A stretch of 63,563 nt of DNA from Didymodactylos carnosus (lineage: Eukaryota; Rotifera; Eurotatoria; Philodinida; Philodinidae): positions 1 to 63,563 of the forward strand of contig CAJNOQ010000203.1 in the NCBI GenBank assembly GCA_905250885.1. Reading direction: 5' to 3'. The notes below the pieces were generated by a model. That model did not search any database, was not told the origin of the DNA, and saw nothing but the letters and a program-made list of their open reading frames with translations. A program made the position numbers and the translations under genes. Below are positions 12,317 to 24,956 of this stretch, piece by piece; the first letter of the stretch is position 1; every line of letters starts with the position of its first letter.

Positions 12317-14134
12317 CTAAAATAACAATTAAACAGTAATTTTCATTCAAAGTTTTTGTTCTTTAGGACATGCTTATCTCAGCAGTCTTTTAGATGAAAA
12401 ATGTTAAATTCAACCTGTGTCACTAAAGAAAGTTTAAGACTTACTCTACTGTTTTCACAATAAAGTGTATTCTGTAGAGTTTTAGACAAGTAATGTATCA
12501 CATTCAACTGATTAGCCACATTTCAACTAAATCGTTCACACTTCTGTCATAAGTTTAGCAAGTATTTTTACTCGGAGTTTCATTAAAAAACTTCCATTAA
12601 AAGAAAGTTCATTAAAATTTGTAATGAAATTCTTGTGCCATCCAAAACTCTAGGTCACAGCCGTTTTTCAGGAGACATTTTAATAAAAGCACCGGGACTT
12701 TCATTAAAAACATTTTTAATAAAAGTTCCAGTATTTCCGTTAAAAAAAAAACGTTTTAATGAAAGTTTTTTTAATGAACGTCACCCAATGCTTTTTACTG
12801 TTTCTTAGGACGGTTTTACTCAGTTGACACAGTTATCTCTGCAAAGCATAGTTGATTTCTAGTTTTGTTTAATATCGAAAATTATGATTTCCTTTCTTGA
12901 TCAGGCCAACTCCTCCAATTGAATAAAATAAAAAACCTTTTTTAAGTTTTGCAATACCATATTTATTATAAGCAAAATAACCAAATTTCAATAATTAAAG
13001 AAAAAAAAACAAAGACAACGAGACAGAAACTACAACAACAAAATGTATATACCTCAAGCGTATGATAACACATTAAGATAAAACACATTTACATGAATCA
13101 GTTTGATACCATGCATAGAAGATATGGAACAAAAAAGAAAAGGGATTGACTTGTCCCAATTCAATGTGGGTGAAATAATAAATTTCACTTCAACTCTACT
13201 CGATAATCGTCGATTTTTCTATGAGTAGACGAAAAAAGAAAAAACTAAACAAAAACTATGAGGATTGTGTCCCGAATAATGCTTTCGTCAAAGTACTACT
13301 CGTTTAGAATGCAAATTGAAGGAGAGCGTATACAAAACACAACAACAACGGATCACTATAAATCAAAAAGGAGAACAAGAAATGTATTACACAACAGCAA
13401 CACATTTAGCAGCCATAGTGAAGTTTCGTTTTATTTACAAAAAAAGAACAAAAATTGTTTTGCATATCAACTACTTAAAATAAAGGTACAAGATAACACG
13501 TACAAATAAGCTTTGGACCGGTAATGAATAATAATAATAATAATAATAGGAGGATCCACAAAACTAAATTCAAATCAAACAAGACCACAATGATAAAGCT
13601 TATTTGAAATGAACAAAGTTGTACCAAAAAAAAAAAAATGTCGATTAAATTACAGAAAAACAGAGCAATAATAAAGAACTGACTAGGCAATGATATACCT
13701 CCGACCCACTAGAAAGATGTAAACTCTACCACAGACGAAGAATAAAACAAACAAAATTATGTATTTCAAAAAAATTCAATTAGTTTGAAAAAGAAAATGG
13801 TAGAAAAACGTAAATACCCCTATTTTTCTGCCTTAAAAAATCAATCTGTTTATCCCACATATAGAACAAACGGAAAGCAATTTAAAAATTAATTAGTTCT
13901 ATGCTCACGTGACATAATCTTTCTCAGAATAATATAAGGGCTTTTTCACCGGAATATTAATCAAAATAACCCGAGGCGAAAAAACAAATAAACTCTCACA
14001 ATTTCAATGAATAAAAAGAAAAAGAAGAGATGACATTGTTATCATACTTGAACGAAAACAAAAGAGAGTTTTCCAGTATATGTAATTATATAGATAGATA
14101 TCACAGTTAAATTGTTCTTTCTATATCACTAATA
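12317..14134. other. Intergenic region; TTTCATTAAAA inverted repeat inside
   Basis: No gene recognised. At 12575-12782 there is a repeat-rich block: TTCATTAAAAAACTTCCATT at the left reappears as the reverse complement of TTTTAATGAAAG-TTTTTTTAATGAA at the right, with more TTCATTAAAA and TTTTAATAAAAGT copies between. This looks like a small decayed inverted-repeat element. Open frames at 13258-13690 lie in low-complexity DNA with a (TAA/TAT) run and are not credible genes. The A-rich stretch before 14135 probably includes the 3' UTR of the next minus-strand gene. Confidence 0.55.
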
Positions 14135-17100
14135 TTATTTTGGTAGATAAGGAACGTGAACTAAACGAATCGCTTGAGTGGCTGGTTGTTGGGTTGGATG
14201 TGCTAAAACGAATTGACCAGCTTGATTTTGTAATAAAATAGGTCCACCTACACCCTGTTGCGCCGCCATTGAAGCTTGTAACATTTGTTGTTGTTGCAAT
14301 TGTTGCTGTTGTTGTAATTGAAGCTGTTGAACAAGATTAGGTCGAATCATTTGAATATACTGTGGTTGTTGTACAAGTTGTGTAGGCTGATATTCGATAA
14401 CATGTTGAATCGTGCCTTGTGGAGTACGCACAGCAAATATTCGTGGTTGATGAGTTGCGGTACTTGTTTGCATTGGCATTAATACCGGATGTTGTGGTTG
14501 CTGTGATTGAACAAGAACTGTTTGTCCTCCTATTTGCATTTGATGATGATTCATTGATGTAGGAATTATGACTGCTTGTCCGTCTTGTGTATAAACTGTT
14601 GTTGTTGTTGGCTGATTATAACTGATATTATTTGTGTTTGCCACATTGGCATCATTAGACGATGATAGTGTAATCATGGAAGATGGTGTATTACTTGGTG
14701 ATGATTGTTGCTCAAACATAATTGAAGAACCGGATGATGGGATTGTATCCGTGTGTAATGGAATTTGAAACATAGACACTGTTGGACTAGAACCAAGTGC
14801 TAACGCAGAGAGAGGAGAGTGTTGTTGTGGTGACTGGGTTTGCAGCCTATACATCTCTACCGTTGAACCAAATGCTTTTTGATTTTCAAGTTGTTGAATT
14901 AACTGCTGCGCTTGATCTTCAGTTATTTCACCATGATTTTTAGCCGCATGAATTTCAGCACGATACTGAAAAAAAAAGTAGAAACATCTTTATTGTGTGC
15001 TAATACTATAACAACTCTGACTAAACGATACTCTTATGTACAAAAAGTAGTACTATAATTAATTATCAAAACACTTTATTAAGTCTACTTACTTTTAAAT
15101 CTTTAAAAACTTCTAAATTTTCTAAATCATCCATATCAGGTGGCGTAAATTGACGATCTTTATTCAGTTTTCTCTGGAAAAAAATTTAAACTCTTTATTT
15201 TTAACATAGAACAAATTAATGTCAACGAGAAATACCTCTAGTTCTGGCGGTAATTGAGGACCAATCATAGGTTCAATGTCTGCCGATTGCTGTGTTTGAT
15301 TTTTATTTCCATTTCCAATAGCAGATAAAGCACTTTGTTTTTTCGCTGTATTTTTTGCTACAACGGAAAATAAACGCATTTAGAAAAGATACGGCATTTT
15401 TTTTAACTTTAATTTTTGATAGTAAACACACATTAAATATACCTTTCTTTCCAGCCCATTGCTTTTGATTGCTGGGCATTGTGAGGATTATTGGTTCTTG
15501 TTTTATTGTAACTGTGTCATTGTCAGGATTCAATATTGGTGTATCGTTTGTCACACCAATAAGAGCATCGGTAGTTGTTTTACTTGTGTCCGTGGTTATG
15601 TTTGTTGTTGATAATATACTGTTCTGTTTTTCCATTTTTATAATAGGATTCTTTTTAATTGGAATTTTATTTATATTACTGCCCAAGTTCATATTGTATT
15701 TTTCATTTCGGACAGGTGTAGAACGTCGTGTATTCAATCTTGAATCTTTCGAATTTGAACGATTTCGATCTCTTATATTCGCAGCACCTCGACCTCGTTC
15801 TTGTCTTGTATTTCCACTATCCCGTCCACCAGCTTTGCGTCTATTATTATTTCCTCCAGATTTCTTGCGTGATCTCGAACGTGATCTCGAACGACTAGTG
15901 GAAGAAGTTGTTGATGTTCTTGATCTTGTCGAGCGCCGCTAAAATATACAAAAGAAAAAGCATGTTTCACTAATGTTACAAGTACAATTGATGATTGGAT
16001 AAAAAATACTAATATCATCTACATATTAGTTGTTTCAGATCATAATTAATAACGTACAGAATACGTTGATCGAGTAGATCTCGAGCTGTGGGAACTGTGT
16101 CGATTCGATCGCTTTCGATTTCTACGTGAACGTGATGAATCATTGGATGATGATGAACGTGTTCTTCTTGAACGAGATCTTGACGATGAGCTGGAACGTG
16201 ACGATCGTCGACGATGGTATGATGAAGAACGAGATGTTGTTGATGATTTTGATGAATTGGATGTAGAAGATCTCGATGTACTTGAATGACTTGTGTTTCG
16301 TCGATGGTGTCTGCGACCTTTTTTAGTTGAAGATGTTGAGCGAGAACGAGATGTTTGTTGTTTGTTACCATTTTCACTTTTTACTGTTGATTTTTGCGCA
16401 TGACTTTCACTCGTTTTTTCTTCATTTGATGATACTTTTTTCGCCGTGGAATTGTCAACTTGTTGATCTTCTTTGGAAGCATCTACAATTTAATAAATGA
16501 AATCATTATAATAACGAATTGACTAAATAACAATAACAACACACATAAATTCTATTGAGCAAAGCGGCAGAATCTATACAAGGCGCAGAATCTCTAAGAT
16601 AGCAAGTTGTATGCGTGAAAGTAAGTTTTGGCAATGCGTTTTACATTACACGATTTCCTATAAGATTATTGACTAATTATCTATAAAGAAAACTACAAGA
16701 TCGAAGAAAATAGTTGAGATCAATCATAAAGAGCACGATGACAACTTACTTTCTCCCTCATGTTCTTCTTTCGTCTCGTGATGATGATGTTTTTTATCAA
16801 CTTTTCTCTTTTGCTGATCCACGGACTTTTTTCGTTTTTTTGTTTTGCCTCTTGAAGATGAAGAATTTCTTGATGACTGTGATGAGGATGAATGTCGTAC
16901 AGGGGATTTTTTTGATGATAAATCGGTATTTAACACATCCAATGGCTTGAGTTTTAAGTATTTTTTTTTTGTAGTTGTTGTTTCGGTTGTAGACGATGTT
17001 GAAGTAGGACTGGTCGCTATCGGCGAAGTTTTTAACAATGGATTTTGTGTACGATTAAATTTGAACTGAATATGTCCACTTATTGTTGCTGTATTATTCA

Positions 17101-20100
17101 TTTTACATATTTTCTCAATGTGCTCATCTTCATCACTGCCACTTGTGTTACTATCCCATTTCAAATGACTACTATTTGTTTCTAATAGAGCTATTTGTTC
17201 TTCAAATTTTCTCTCTTCGTCCGTTATCGTTGATTGTGGTTGTGGACCAATGAATACTTGACCTTCTACACGAAACTTTTTGGAATTTGGTTCATAATTT
17301 GTTGTTGCTGAAGTACTACTCGATAGTTTATTACTATTGTGAATAACAGATGGAACTAACTGTTCAATATGTGAGGGAATCGAGCCACGTTGAACATTTC
17401 TAGAACCAATACGTAATATTGTCGGCATTAGCGGTGGAGGTGAGTGTGTCAGAAGAATATTTGTTTTTTGTGCCCCAGATGATGTAGTTAAAGTCGATGA
17501 TTCAATATCGTCGCATAAATCCATAGTTTGTTGACGATCACGTGAAAATGTTAATGAATTTTGCTTTAGAACATTCATTTGCTTCGATAGAGGTATACTT
17601 GTTGTGATTGTTGTTGTTTTTGTTTCAGAGCGATGACGATGTGAACGCTTTTGCTCGTCATCCTTATCTTTGTTTGTCGACGAAGATGACTTATGTTTTT
17701 TCTTTCGTTTTTTTACTTTGCCTAAAATTGAAAATTAATTGGATAAACGAACATCAACGAAAAGAAAAAGCATACCTTCGTTATCTTTAGATCTTGTTTG
17801 TACATTGTCTGATGATGATGCTGCACCCTTCTTTTGAATCGATGATTTTTCATTTGTTTTCTTTCTATGAGTTTCATCATCCGATTTTGTTTTTAAAGAT
17901 GTGGATGAAGATGATTCCTACAAGAAAAAAACAAAAAGTTAAATCTAAACATGAAGAGATCTGATAATTCTTCAACTTACACTAGTTTTTTTTGTTTTAT
18001 CATTACTGCCACTTGCATGACTACTACGTCCAACCAACGTTTCTAAAACATAGAAAAGTACGATATTTTATTTGAATTTGTTTTGACTTTTACTTAACTC
18101 ATTTTTATAGCTAGCCTATAAAATGCGTTTATGTTATTGCGTAAAAAAAAAAAGGGGGAGAAAGAGAAATATAAATAGATATGTATACAATACATGTGAA
18201 TGGTTTTTTTTCTGCACAAAAATCCCTGAAAAAAAAGCAATACAACAATAATATAAGAAAAATTGAACGCAAATATGATTTGAATAAGGAAAAATGGCAC
18301 GTTTGGTGTGTTATTCTTGTTCAACGCTCATCGAAAATATCAGTATACACAGCATATATATTTATAATCGAGATCAATGTGAGTGTGTATGTTGTGAGAG
18401 GTTTTGTAAATTTCCTCAGTTACTTAACATATTCATTTTTGTGATAGTTTTATTACAATATAGCAGTAGGAGAAGAAGAGCCTAACATTTTTCTAATTAA
18501 TTGTGTAATTATAAATACATCATGCAGGTAAAGTGCGTAACAAAAATACTTATCAATATCGTGTAATATGTTAAACTGTGAGTATTAACGTGTGATTCTT
18601 ATTAAACACGCATCACCTATTCACTGATTATTATTTTGTTCAAAAATTTTCTACAAGCAACACAAACAGAAGCTACTATTTACCATACAATGTAACAGAA
18701 ACGTTTATTTATTTATATTTTTCGTTCATTATTCGTTACATGATTGTTTTCATTACCTTGAGTTTTTTATATTCAGAAAACTAAAGTTGAGAAAAAAACA
18801 GCGAAGCAAATAGTTATTAAAATCTCATTTATTCGAATCATTAAATTATCAACATAGTCTGGATGTTTGAGCTGTTAGATAGTCATGTGTGTTTCAGTGT
18901 ATGTGTGTAAATGTGCAGAAAAAATATATATTATTTGTGCATAGGTGTATTAGTAGTAAATGAAAACGAAGAAAACCTGAATAATCATCATTCATTTGAA
19001 AACATAATATCTTGCTAGAAAAAGTTCTTTTTCATTATTTTTAACATGAAAAAACAAGCAAACAAATGCAAGCGTCCAAAAAATAGTATAAATATCATAA
19101 ACAAAGGCAATATATGTATATATATAAGTTTAATTTCATTAGCAGAGTCAAATGTTGATCAGTAGTTCTATTCAGAAATAAAAAACATAAAAATTAACAT
19201 TTTCTTTTTTTCCTAGGATTTCACACAAACTCTAATTTGATTCTAAAAAAAAGATGCATAGCTATGTAAATTGCATGCGATTAGTATTTACTTTCCTTCT
19301 ATAATAGTTATTAAGCAATCAATTGAATAAAGTAAGAAAATGATATTACAAATGATATTGAGCATCTTATTTTTATCTATCAGATGACCGTATTTTGACT
19401 ATAAGTAAAAACAACAAGTGATTTTTTTAGACAAAATCTTGTTTATCTGCAAAAATAAATATTTTTCTAGTAAAAACTATTTCTTATTGAATAATCTATA
19501 CATAAAGCAGTGGAGGTTATTATCAAACAAATACAGTTATATTTTGAAATACAAATCAATAAGCAAAACACAATAAAAACATAGATGAAGAGCAAATTTC
19601 ATGCTGCTGAGGAATTCATGAAATAGTTCAATAAATAGATTATTTGAACAGTTCTAATGAATAAATAACTGCGTTTGATGGTTTGAGTAACATGCAGCTC
19701 AAGAATATATCAGAACGTATATAGTTTGTTTATATAGGGGACGAGGGACTAAGCATCATTGAATCAAAGCATTTATATACGCACTTATTGAAACATGGAT
19801 TGAGTCGTCTTCTGAATGACGGATATCGTGTGTTATATAATAATAGAGTGAAAAAAAATGAATTTATGTTTTAGCATTACAACAGTAACGCGAAAAATTC
19901 AAAGCAAGCATAATTTCTACTTGAAATAAATGTTTTCTAATATAGATTTATCCTTTATTTATGTATTATAATGTTTTCTCGTACATACTGTCCAGATATA
20001 TTTATTAAATCCTATGATTGAACCTCGTTAGACCAGTATAAATCAAGCCTTCATAAAAGCTCGGCACTTCTATACGCAAACCAAACAGAAAAACAAAGCA

Positions 20101-21754
20101 TAAGAAACTAGTTATATTGAAGTATTGCAAATAACCCACACCACGCAGTTAATTAAAAATCAAGCACTTTGGCTAAGAGCTCTGTGTAAAAGAAATAGAC
20201 ATGTTTTTTAAGCATAAGTACTTAAGCTATTATCATAAAAACAAATAAAAAGACATAGTAAAGATCTCATTTTGCATCTCAATAGGTTGACTTCTTAAAC
20301 AAGTTTTCAATTATATTAAAAGATGTTTTACTTTTGCTCTTGAGATTATCTATCTTTCTTTCGTATTATATCTAACTGAGAATTACTTTAACTGCTTACT
20401 TAGCTAATTGAAAACAATAACAGCAGTAACACCCTTAAAAAGTACAAAAAACTTTCTGTTTCTATATATTCGGTGCAAAAGTGGTCTTAAATATTTTCTA
20501 GACGTAATGTAAAAGTGTTTCTCGATTTGGATGAAACAGAAATCTAATCTGACTACATCAATTCATTAATTAATCTAAAAAAATATAAATAACAGAAAAC
20601 ATTAGCTTCTAACATGCAAAAAAAATGGTATAGATGTGCATGAACTTCGAGATGATGATTTTTTAGTTATATAATCATCGTATTTCATATAATTCATTCG
20701 AATAGATTTCTAATACTATTAGATTAAAGCAAACTGGTTAGTGATCAACAGAAGGCATTAAGCAAAATTAGGGTGAGCATTAAGTGAGAAGCTTGCAGCA
20801 TGCAAAATATAAAGCATAATAAAGATAAATACACACGTTAGAAAGTTGTTAATTATAAATCAAGTTTAATACAAGAAAGCATTAACAACAAAACAACTTT
20901 TTATTATTATTAGTTTCTAAATTATTTACGTTAGAAAACGTTTTTTTTCTTCTCTTCATACGCATACACAGACAACAAAAAGAATGTTTTTACTTTGATA
21001 GAGAATATAGATATGCCATATCCATAGGTGCAAAGAGAAAACAACAACAACAATAAAATACATTTTTTAGCGCTCAATCTCGCTCCCACTACACAAAAAG
21101 CAACCCACTTCCAATTCAAACAGGCTACTTTTGAACTCAATTGAATTATCTCTAAATTCATGCACTTAACCTCTGATCAAGAAAGATAAAACTTTTAGCT
21201 TATCATAACACATAGAAAAGAAGAGACTAGTCAAGGGAAGAAAAATGACTGTTTATTAACGGCGCGTATTGAACAAATTTGTTTAAAAATATGAAACACT
21301 TTTACTATTGTTTCTTTTTTAATTTTATATAACTTACGTTATGTTTGATGCCTATGCATGAAAACTAGGAAAAAACAAGAAAAAGTGCGTGTTTTTTTTG
21401 TAAATAACAGGTGTTACCTTTTTAAACCAAAACACTAGAATGAATGGCAAATTGGCAACAATTAGTTTACTTAGACAATCAATAACAATAACAGAAACAA
21501 AGCGTTGTTATCCTCACATCCTTTCAGCTAGAAAACAGTAGTTGATAATAATGTTTCCCCTTTTTAATATAATGACCCATTTATCATCACAAGAAAAAGA
21601 GTCACTAGTCGCCTCCGAAAACTTTCTCAATCTAAGGCGTATCAAAAACTGTTTAAACGCCAAACAAAATACAATTCAACCATTACTGAACCATTTTTTT
21701 ACCTTTAGAAGACTGTTGTACCGCTGATCGACCACTGTCAGATTTTGAACTCAT
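14135..21754 (-). CDS. Large RS-domain nuclear protein with Gln-rich C-terminus
   Basis: Nine exons (minus): 21703-21754, 17981-18042, 17776-17917, 16750-17721, 16058-16482, 15443-15938, 15236-15357, 15093-15173, 14135-14965. All junctions keep phase and give 1060 aa. In order: a short Ser-rich start (MSSKSDSGRSAVQQSSK); a Lys-rich KKRKKKHKSSSS stretch; a motif FIGPQPQ followed by an acidic helix EERKFEEQIALLE (within residues 86-409); a classical Arg/Ser domain (about 440-640); QWAGKK; a second similar motif MIGPQLPPELE; a charged helical piece RQFTPPDMDDLENLEVFKDL; then a Gln/Thr-rich tail ending VPYLPK. RS domains mark nuclear-speckle and splicing factors, so a role in pre-mRNA processing is inferred. 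No RRM, kinase or zinc finger is seen. QWAGKK and the EVFKDL helix faintly recall the C-terminus of RSRC2, but I do not assign it there. Intron 1 is 3660 bp and holds nothing I recognise. Confidence 0.85.
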
Positions 21755-22814
21755 TGTAACTGTTTGAAAAAATGTAAATCGTTCTAAAAGAAAAAGGACA
21801 AAACAGATTCAAAAAACACATAGAGAAACATTTGCTTTAACCGATACGTACTCCAATAGTAGACGAATAAAAAGATTTCTTCGTTAAGCCATATTACAAA
21901 ACACTTAATCGAAGTAAATAGATAAGATTAGACTGTCTCCTTAATAGTTAAAATCTAAATAGAAGAGATCTTTCCTGGTTTAACCATGTGCGCAGATGTT
22001 TCATGCAGGAAAAGAACCTAAATTCCTTAACCGCGCAGTTATAAAACCAGCAAAATAAGAAAAATGGTTTATAGTTTAAGCTATATCCTGTCTATGAACA
22101 TTTCGTATTTCTTACCGTTCCAGGTGGGAAAAAATTTCTCCCACCTTTTAGCAAAATTGTGCGTACATCACAGGCATAAGATTAATCGTTACTCTTAATT
22201 CGACAAGGTATGCTAGGCTACTCTAAACACATTTTGAAGCTGAACGCTAGACTGAAGTAATTATGTTGATCCACCCAATAACAAAGATACAATCATGTTC
22301 ATCGGTCGGATCGATGCCTTCATTTTTTTCCTAAAGCGACATGCAAAAATGTCACTTAAATAAAATGTAACTTAACTTTTATGCAATGAACATCCTAAAG
22401 ACGGATTTAAGTTGTTTAGTGGGAATATAATCTACATGCGAAAGAGGCGACAAACTCTGCATTAATATAGTAGATAAAAATTAAAAAGTTAGTTGGACTG
22501 TGGTTTTCATTTGACACAGTTTTATCGATTTAAATTTTTTTAGTTAGAATTTTGACGCCATTCCAGTAAGAGGCTCATCGATTAAAAGAGGCACTACATC
22601 ACAAGAACAGCGCATTGATCAATTACTTCCGAACATGTAAACGGAAGATGCCGCTTCACTCCGATAACATATGAATCAAAATTTGCGCTATTGCAAGAAC
22701 TAAAAAGCAATGTCTATTGAACGAATGATTTCCCGTTTTGACAATGCACAGGAAGCTAATATTGAGTCTTTATCATATAGTAACGAAGCGGTATCGAAAC
22801 GTTACCTTCTACTT

Positions 22815-23105
22815 ACTGTAAAACTTCGGAAAAGTGAGTAACCCATGCCATCCACTTTTCTGTATTGTACATCCAGAAAAGCAGATGAGTTTCCTTTGTT
22901 TTATCGGGTGACCGGTCATCCACTCTTTGGTTCATCAATATGGCTTATAAGTGGCACTATCCATTCCCACAAAAGCTGGATGCCCGGTTATCCAGTAAAA
23001 CAACAGTTTTGATCTGTTAAAGTGGGTGATAAACAAAGAAAATTCATACAATACGGAAAAGTGAATGGCATGGTCACTCACTCTTCTGATGTTAGGTTTT
23101 ACAGT
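22815..23105. mobile_element. 291-bp TIR element (MITE), ACTGTAAAAC termini
   Basis: The left end begins ACTGTAAAACTTCGGAAAAG and the reverse complement of the right end begins ACTGTAAAACCTAACATCAG. Similarity resumes inward as GTGAGTAACCCATGCCATCC opposite GTGAGTGACCATGCCATTC, then CTTTTC-TGTATTGTA on both sides, so the arms are about 60 bp. No coding capacity. The terminal ACTGTAAAA recalls the CACTGTAAAAA end of the element at 39816-40006, but the interiors differ. Confidence 0.72.
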
Positions 23106-23831
23106 ATAGTTAGTTTGGTTAAATGAAGTGAACCACCGAATTAGAGATGCGTTTGCAGACTGATAGAAAAACTTATGAAGGAAAGGAAATCGTTTTAATT
23201 CAACAATATACCGCTGCTTGTATATTAGAAATATTTTATATAAGGATCACTTGGTTCGTTCGACCACGTGAATCATAGTTCAATGTAATAGTTTGTATCA
23301 CAAAGGTCCAAAACTTTAAACTACTTCACTGGAAATTTGATGCGTATTTAGCCTTCTTTAACAAACATATCTTCATCATTGCTCAACAAGTTTTTTCGAT
23401 GGTCAACCACTTTTATAAACATCATATTGAAAAAGAAACTTCGGGTGAGCAATTTAAAACCGCTCTCGAGATTTCTTAGTTAGTTAATACCCATTTCACT
23501 GTTCTTAGATCAGGAGAGCTACTATTTTTATAATGTTTCATAGCAAAGGCAACTTATTATTAATTAAAACCCGGACCGTCGTGGCCCAAAATATTTTCAC
23601 TAAAACTGTTTCTTTTAAAACTACGATAATAATGTACATCAGAAATGGTTGCTGGTTCCTCTGCAGGTCGATCACACCCCGTACTGTGGTGCGTTTGGGG
23701 TGTGAGTGTGTGATCAATCTGTAGAAGTACCTGGTTGCTTTCATAACAGAAAAATACACAGTTTCATTTCTGGAAACAATGAACCATCAAAGTAGTTACT
23801 GTTAGTAACGCATTCAAGATGAATCCGACGA

Positions 23832-23938
23832 GGTCAGAACTAGGCATCCATAAGTTTTCTCCATAAACCTCTACTATCGCTGTAAAATTTCCAAATTTCA
23901 CGTTGATAGTAGAGATTTATGGGTACCTAGTTCTGACC
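23832..23938. mobile_element. 107-bp MITE with perfect 9-bp target duplication (MULE type)
   Basis: The element begins GGTCAGAACTAGG and ends CCTAGTTCTGACC. Imperfect inverted similarity continues inward (CCATAAACCTCTACTATCGC opposite CCATAAATCTCTACTATCAA). It is flanked by exact copies of ATCCGACGA at 23823-23831 and 23939-23947. A 9-bp duplication is the hallmark of Mutator-like elements. With almost the whole length self-complementary, the RNA or single strand would fold into a hairpin. The perfect duplication suggests a fairly recent insertion. Confidence 0.85.
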
Positions 23939-24170
23939 ATCCGACGAGTAAATTTAAAGTAATGCTAAAACATTTCATCTTAGAAGCACTCAGCTCTCTC
24001 AAAAACTCTAGTTGTAGTCTATACCAGCTAAGACAGCAACACCTGCAGGCATCATCTTACTAGGTGCTAGACAAACGATTAATAAATAAAAACTCGTGTA
24101 CATACAATATTTTAATAAATAAAAATAGATTGGAACTGCCTGAAACTGAATAGAAAAATAAACAACAAAT

Positions 24171-24956
24171 TTATGCATCATCTTTTGGCTTTTTTCGTTT
24201 TAGTTCACACATAATCGTATTGGATAGCATGTAAAAACACTCACTAAAACTATAGTTGTTTTCTCCTTCACTAAAATCAATTTCATTCAATGCACCCAAT
24301 GTAAGAATATAACTACATGCAATACGTAGTATACTCAATCTGCTCAGTTTCGGTTGATCTGGATACATCGGAATAACTTGACGTAATGATTCAAATGCAT
24401 GCGTTAAATTATGAACACGTTCACGTTCTCTAGCATTAGCTTCAAGACGTTTTTCATAGCTAAGACGTGGGCGTTTCGAATTGTTGTTTATATGTTTATA
24501 ATTTGATTGATGCTCATCAAGTCCATCATTATCTCCATTTCTATCGCTGTAGTCTGGTTCAGTATCACTGACCACTTCATTTGTTGATTCATCGTCAATG
24601 AGTGATGTTGACGTGGAATATTTTGAAGACTTAAGATGAACATTTTTTGTTCTCGACTTTATTTGACGTAAAGATTGTTGCATTATTTTCGCTTCTAGTG
24701 ATATTCGATCGTAATCGTCAAGAGTTTCATAGGTATCTATTTCTTCTTGTTGATCAACAATATCAGACGACGTTAAAATAGCTATGGATTTCACGTGTTC
24801 GGGTGGTATGAGTCCTTTACGTTGGTAAATTAAATCGGACAAGTTTTTAGATGGTTTCGAAGATTTTCGTGACCGTTTAATAATAATTTTTGGAATAGAA
24901 CTCTCCGTTTCTTTATCAATATTAATATCGAGTGGTTCGTTTTTTACATGTATCAT
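24171..24956 (-). CDS. ATOH8/net-like bHLH transcription factor
   Basis: One coding exon encodes 261 aa. The bHLH domain (about residues 170-225) has ANARERERVHNLTHAFESL, loop QVIPMYPDQPKLSRLS and helix 2 ILRIACSYILTLGAL. The C-terminal NNYSFSECFYMLSNT follows directly. This matches ATOH8 (Drosophila net), which has ANARERTRVHTISAAFEALR, KLSKLAILRIACNYILSL and a conserved NLSFSEC tail; that tail separates it from atonal, neurogenin and NeuroD. The N-terminal half is acidic/Ser-rich with a basic patch IIIKRSRKSSK. ATOH8 proteins bind E-boxes as heterodimers and act in development. An in-frame codon run continues upstream of the chosen ATG to a 3' splice site at 24985-24986, so either a 5' coding exon exists or a leader is spliced on there. 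A 63-codon frame at 25277-25468, ending in a good donor (GTAAGT), is a candidate upstream exon but is not in phase. Confidence 0.88.
   Translation of the reverse strand: MIHVKNEPLDINIDKETESSIPKIIIKRSRKSSKPSKNLSDLIYQRKGLIPPEHVKSIAILTSSDIVDQQEEIDTYETLDDYDRISLEAKIMQQSLRQIKSRTKNVHLKSSKYSTSTSLIDDESTNEVVSDTEPDYSDRNGDNDGLDEHQSNYKHINNNSKRPRLSYEKRLEANARERERVHNLTHAFESLRQVIPMYPDQPKLSRLSILRIACSYILTLGALNEIDFSEGENNYSFSECFYMLSNTIMCELKRKKPKDDA

Larger units (their letters stand above)
21755..24170. other. Intergenic region with decayed coding-like patch and two MITEs
   Basis: Between the RS-domain and bHLH genes, 22540-23165 (+) contains short stretches with coding-like composition, for example AIPVRGSSIKRGTTSQEQR and SIERMISRFDNAQEA. 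They are interrupted by a 291-bp inverted-repeat element (22815-23105) and are not a working gene. A 107-bp MITE lies at 23832-23938. The open frames at 23533-23759 have no family resemblance. Confidence 0.5.

Noticed and set aside
15469-15942. 157-codon + strand frame
   Set aside because: It lies opposite the RS-domain gene exon 15443-15938; the Leu/Arg-rich translation is the complement of Arg/Ser and Gly/Arg codons.
16015-16377. 120-codon His/Val/Gln-rich minus frame
   Set aside because: It is an alternative frame of RS-domain exon 16058-16482; the in-phase frame gives the classical Arg/Ser domain and fits both splice junctions.
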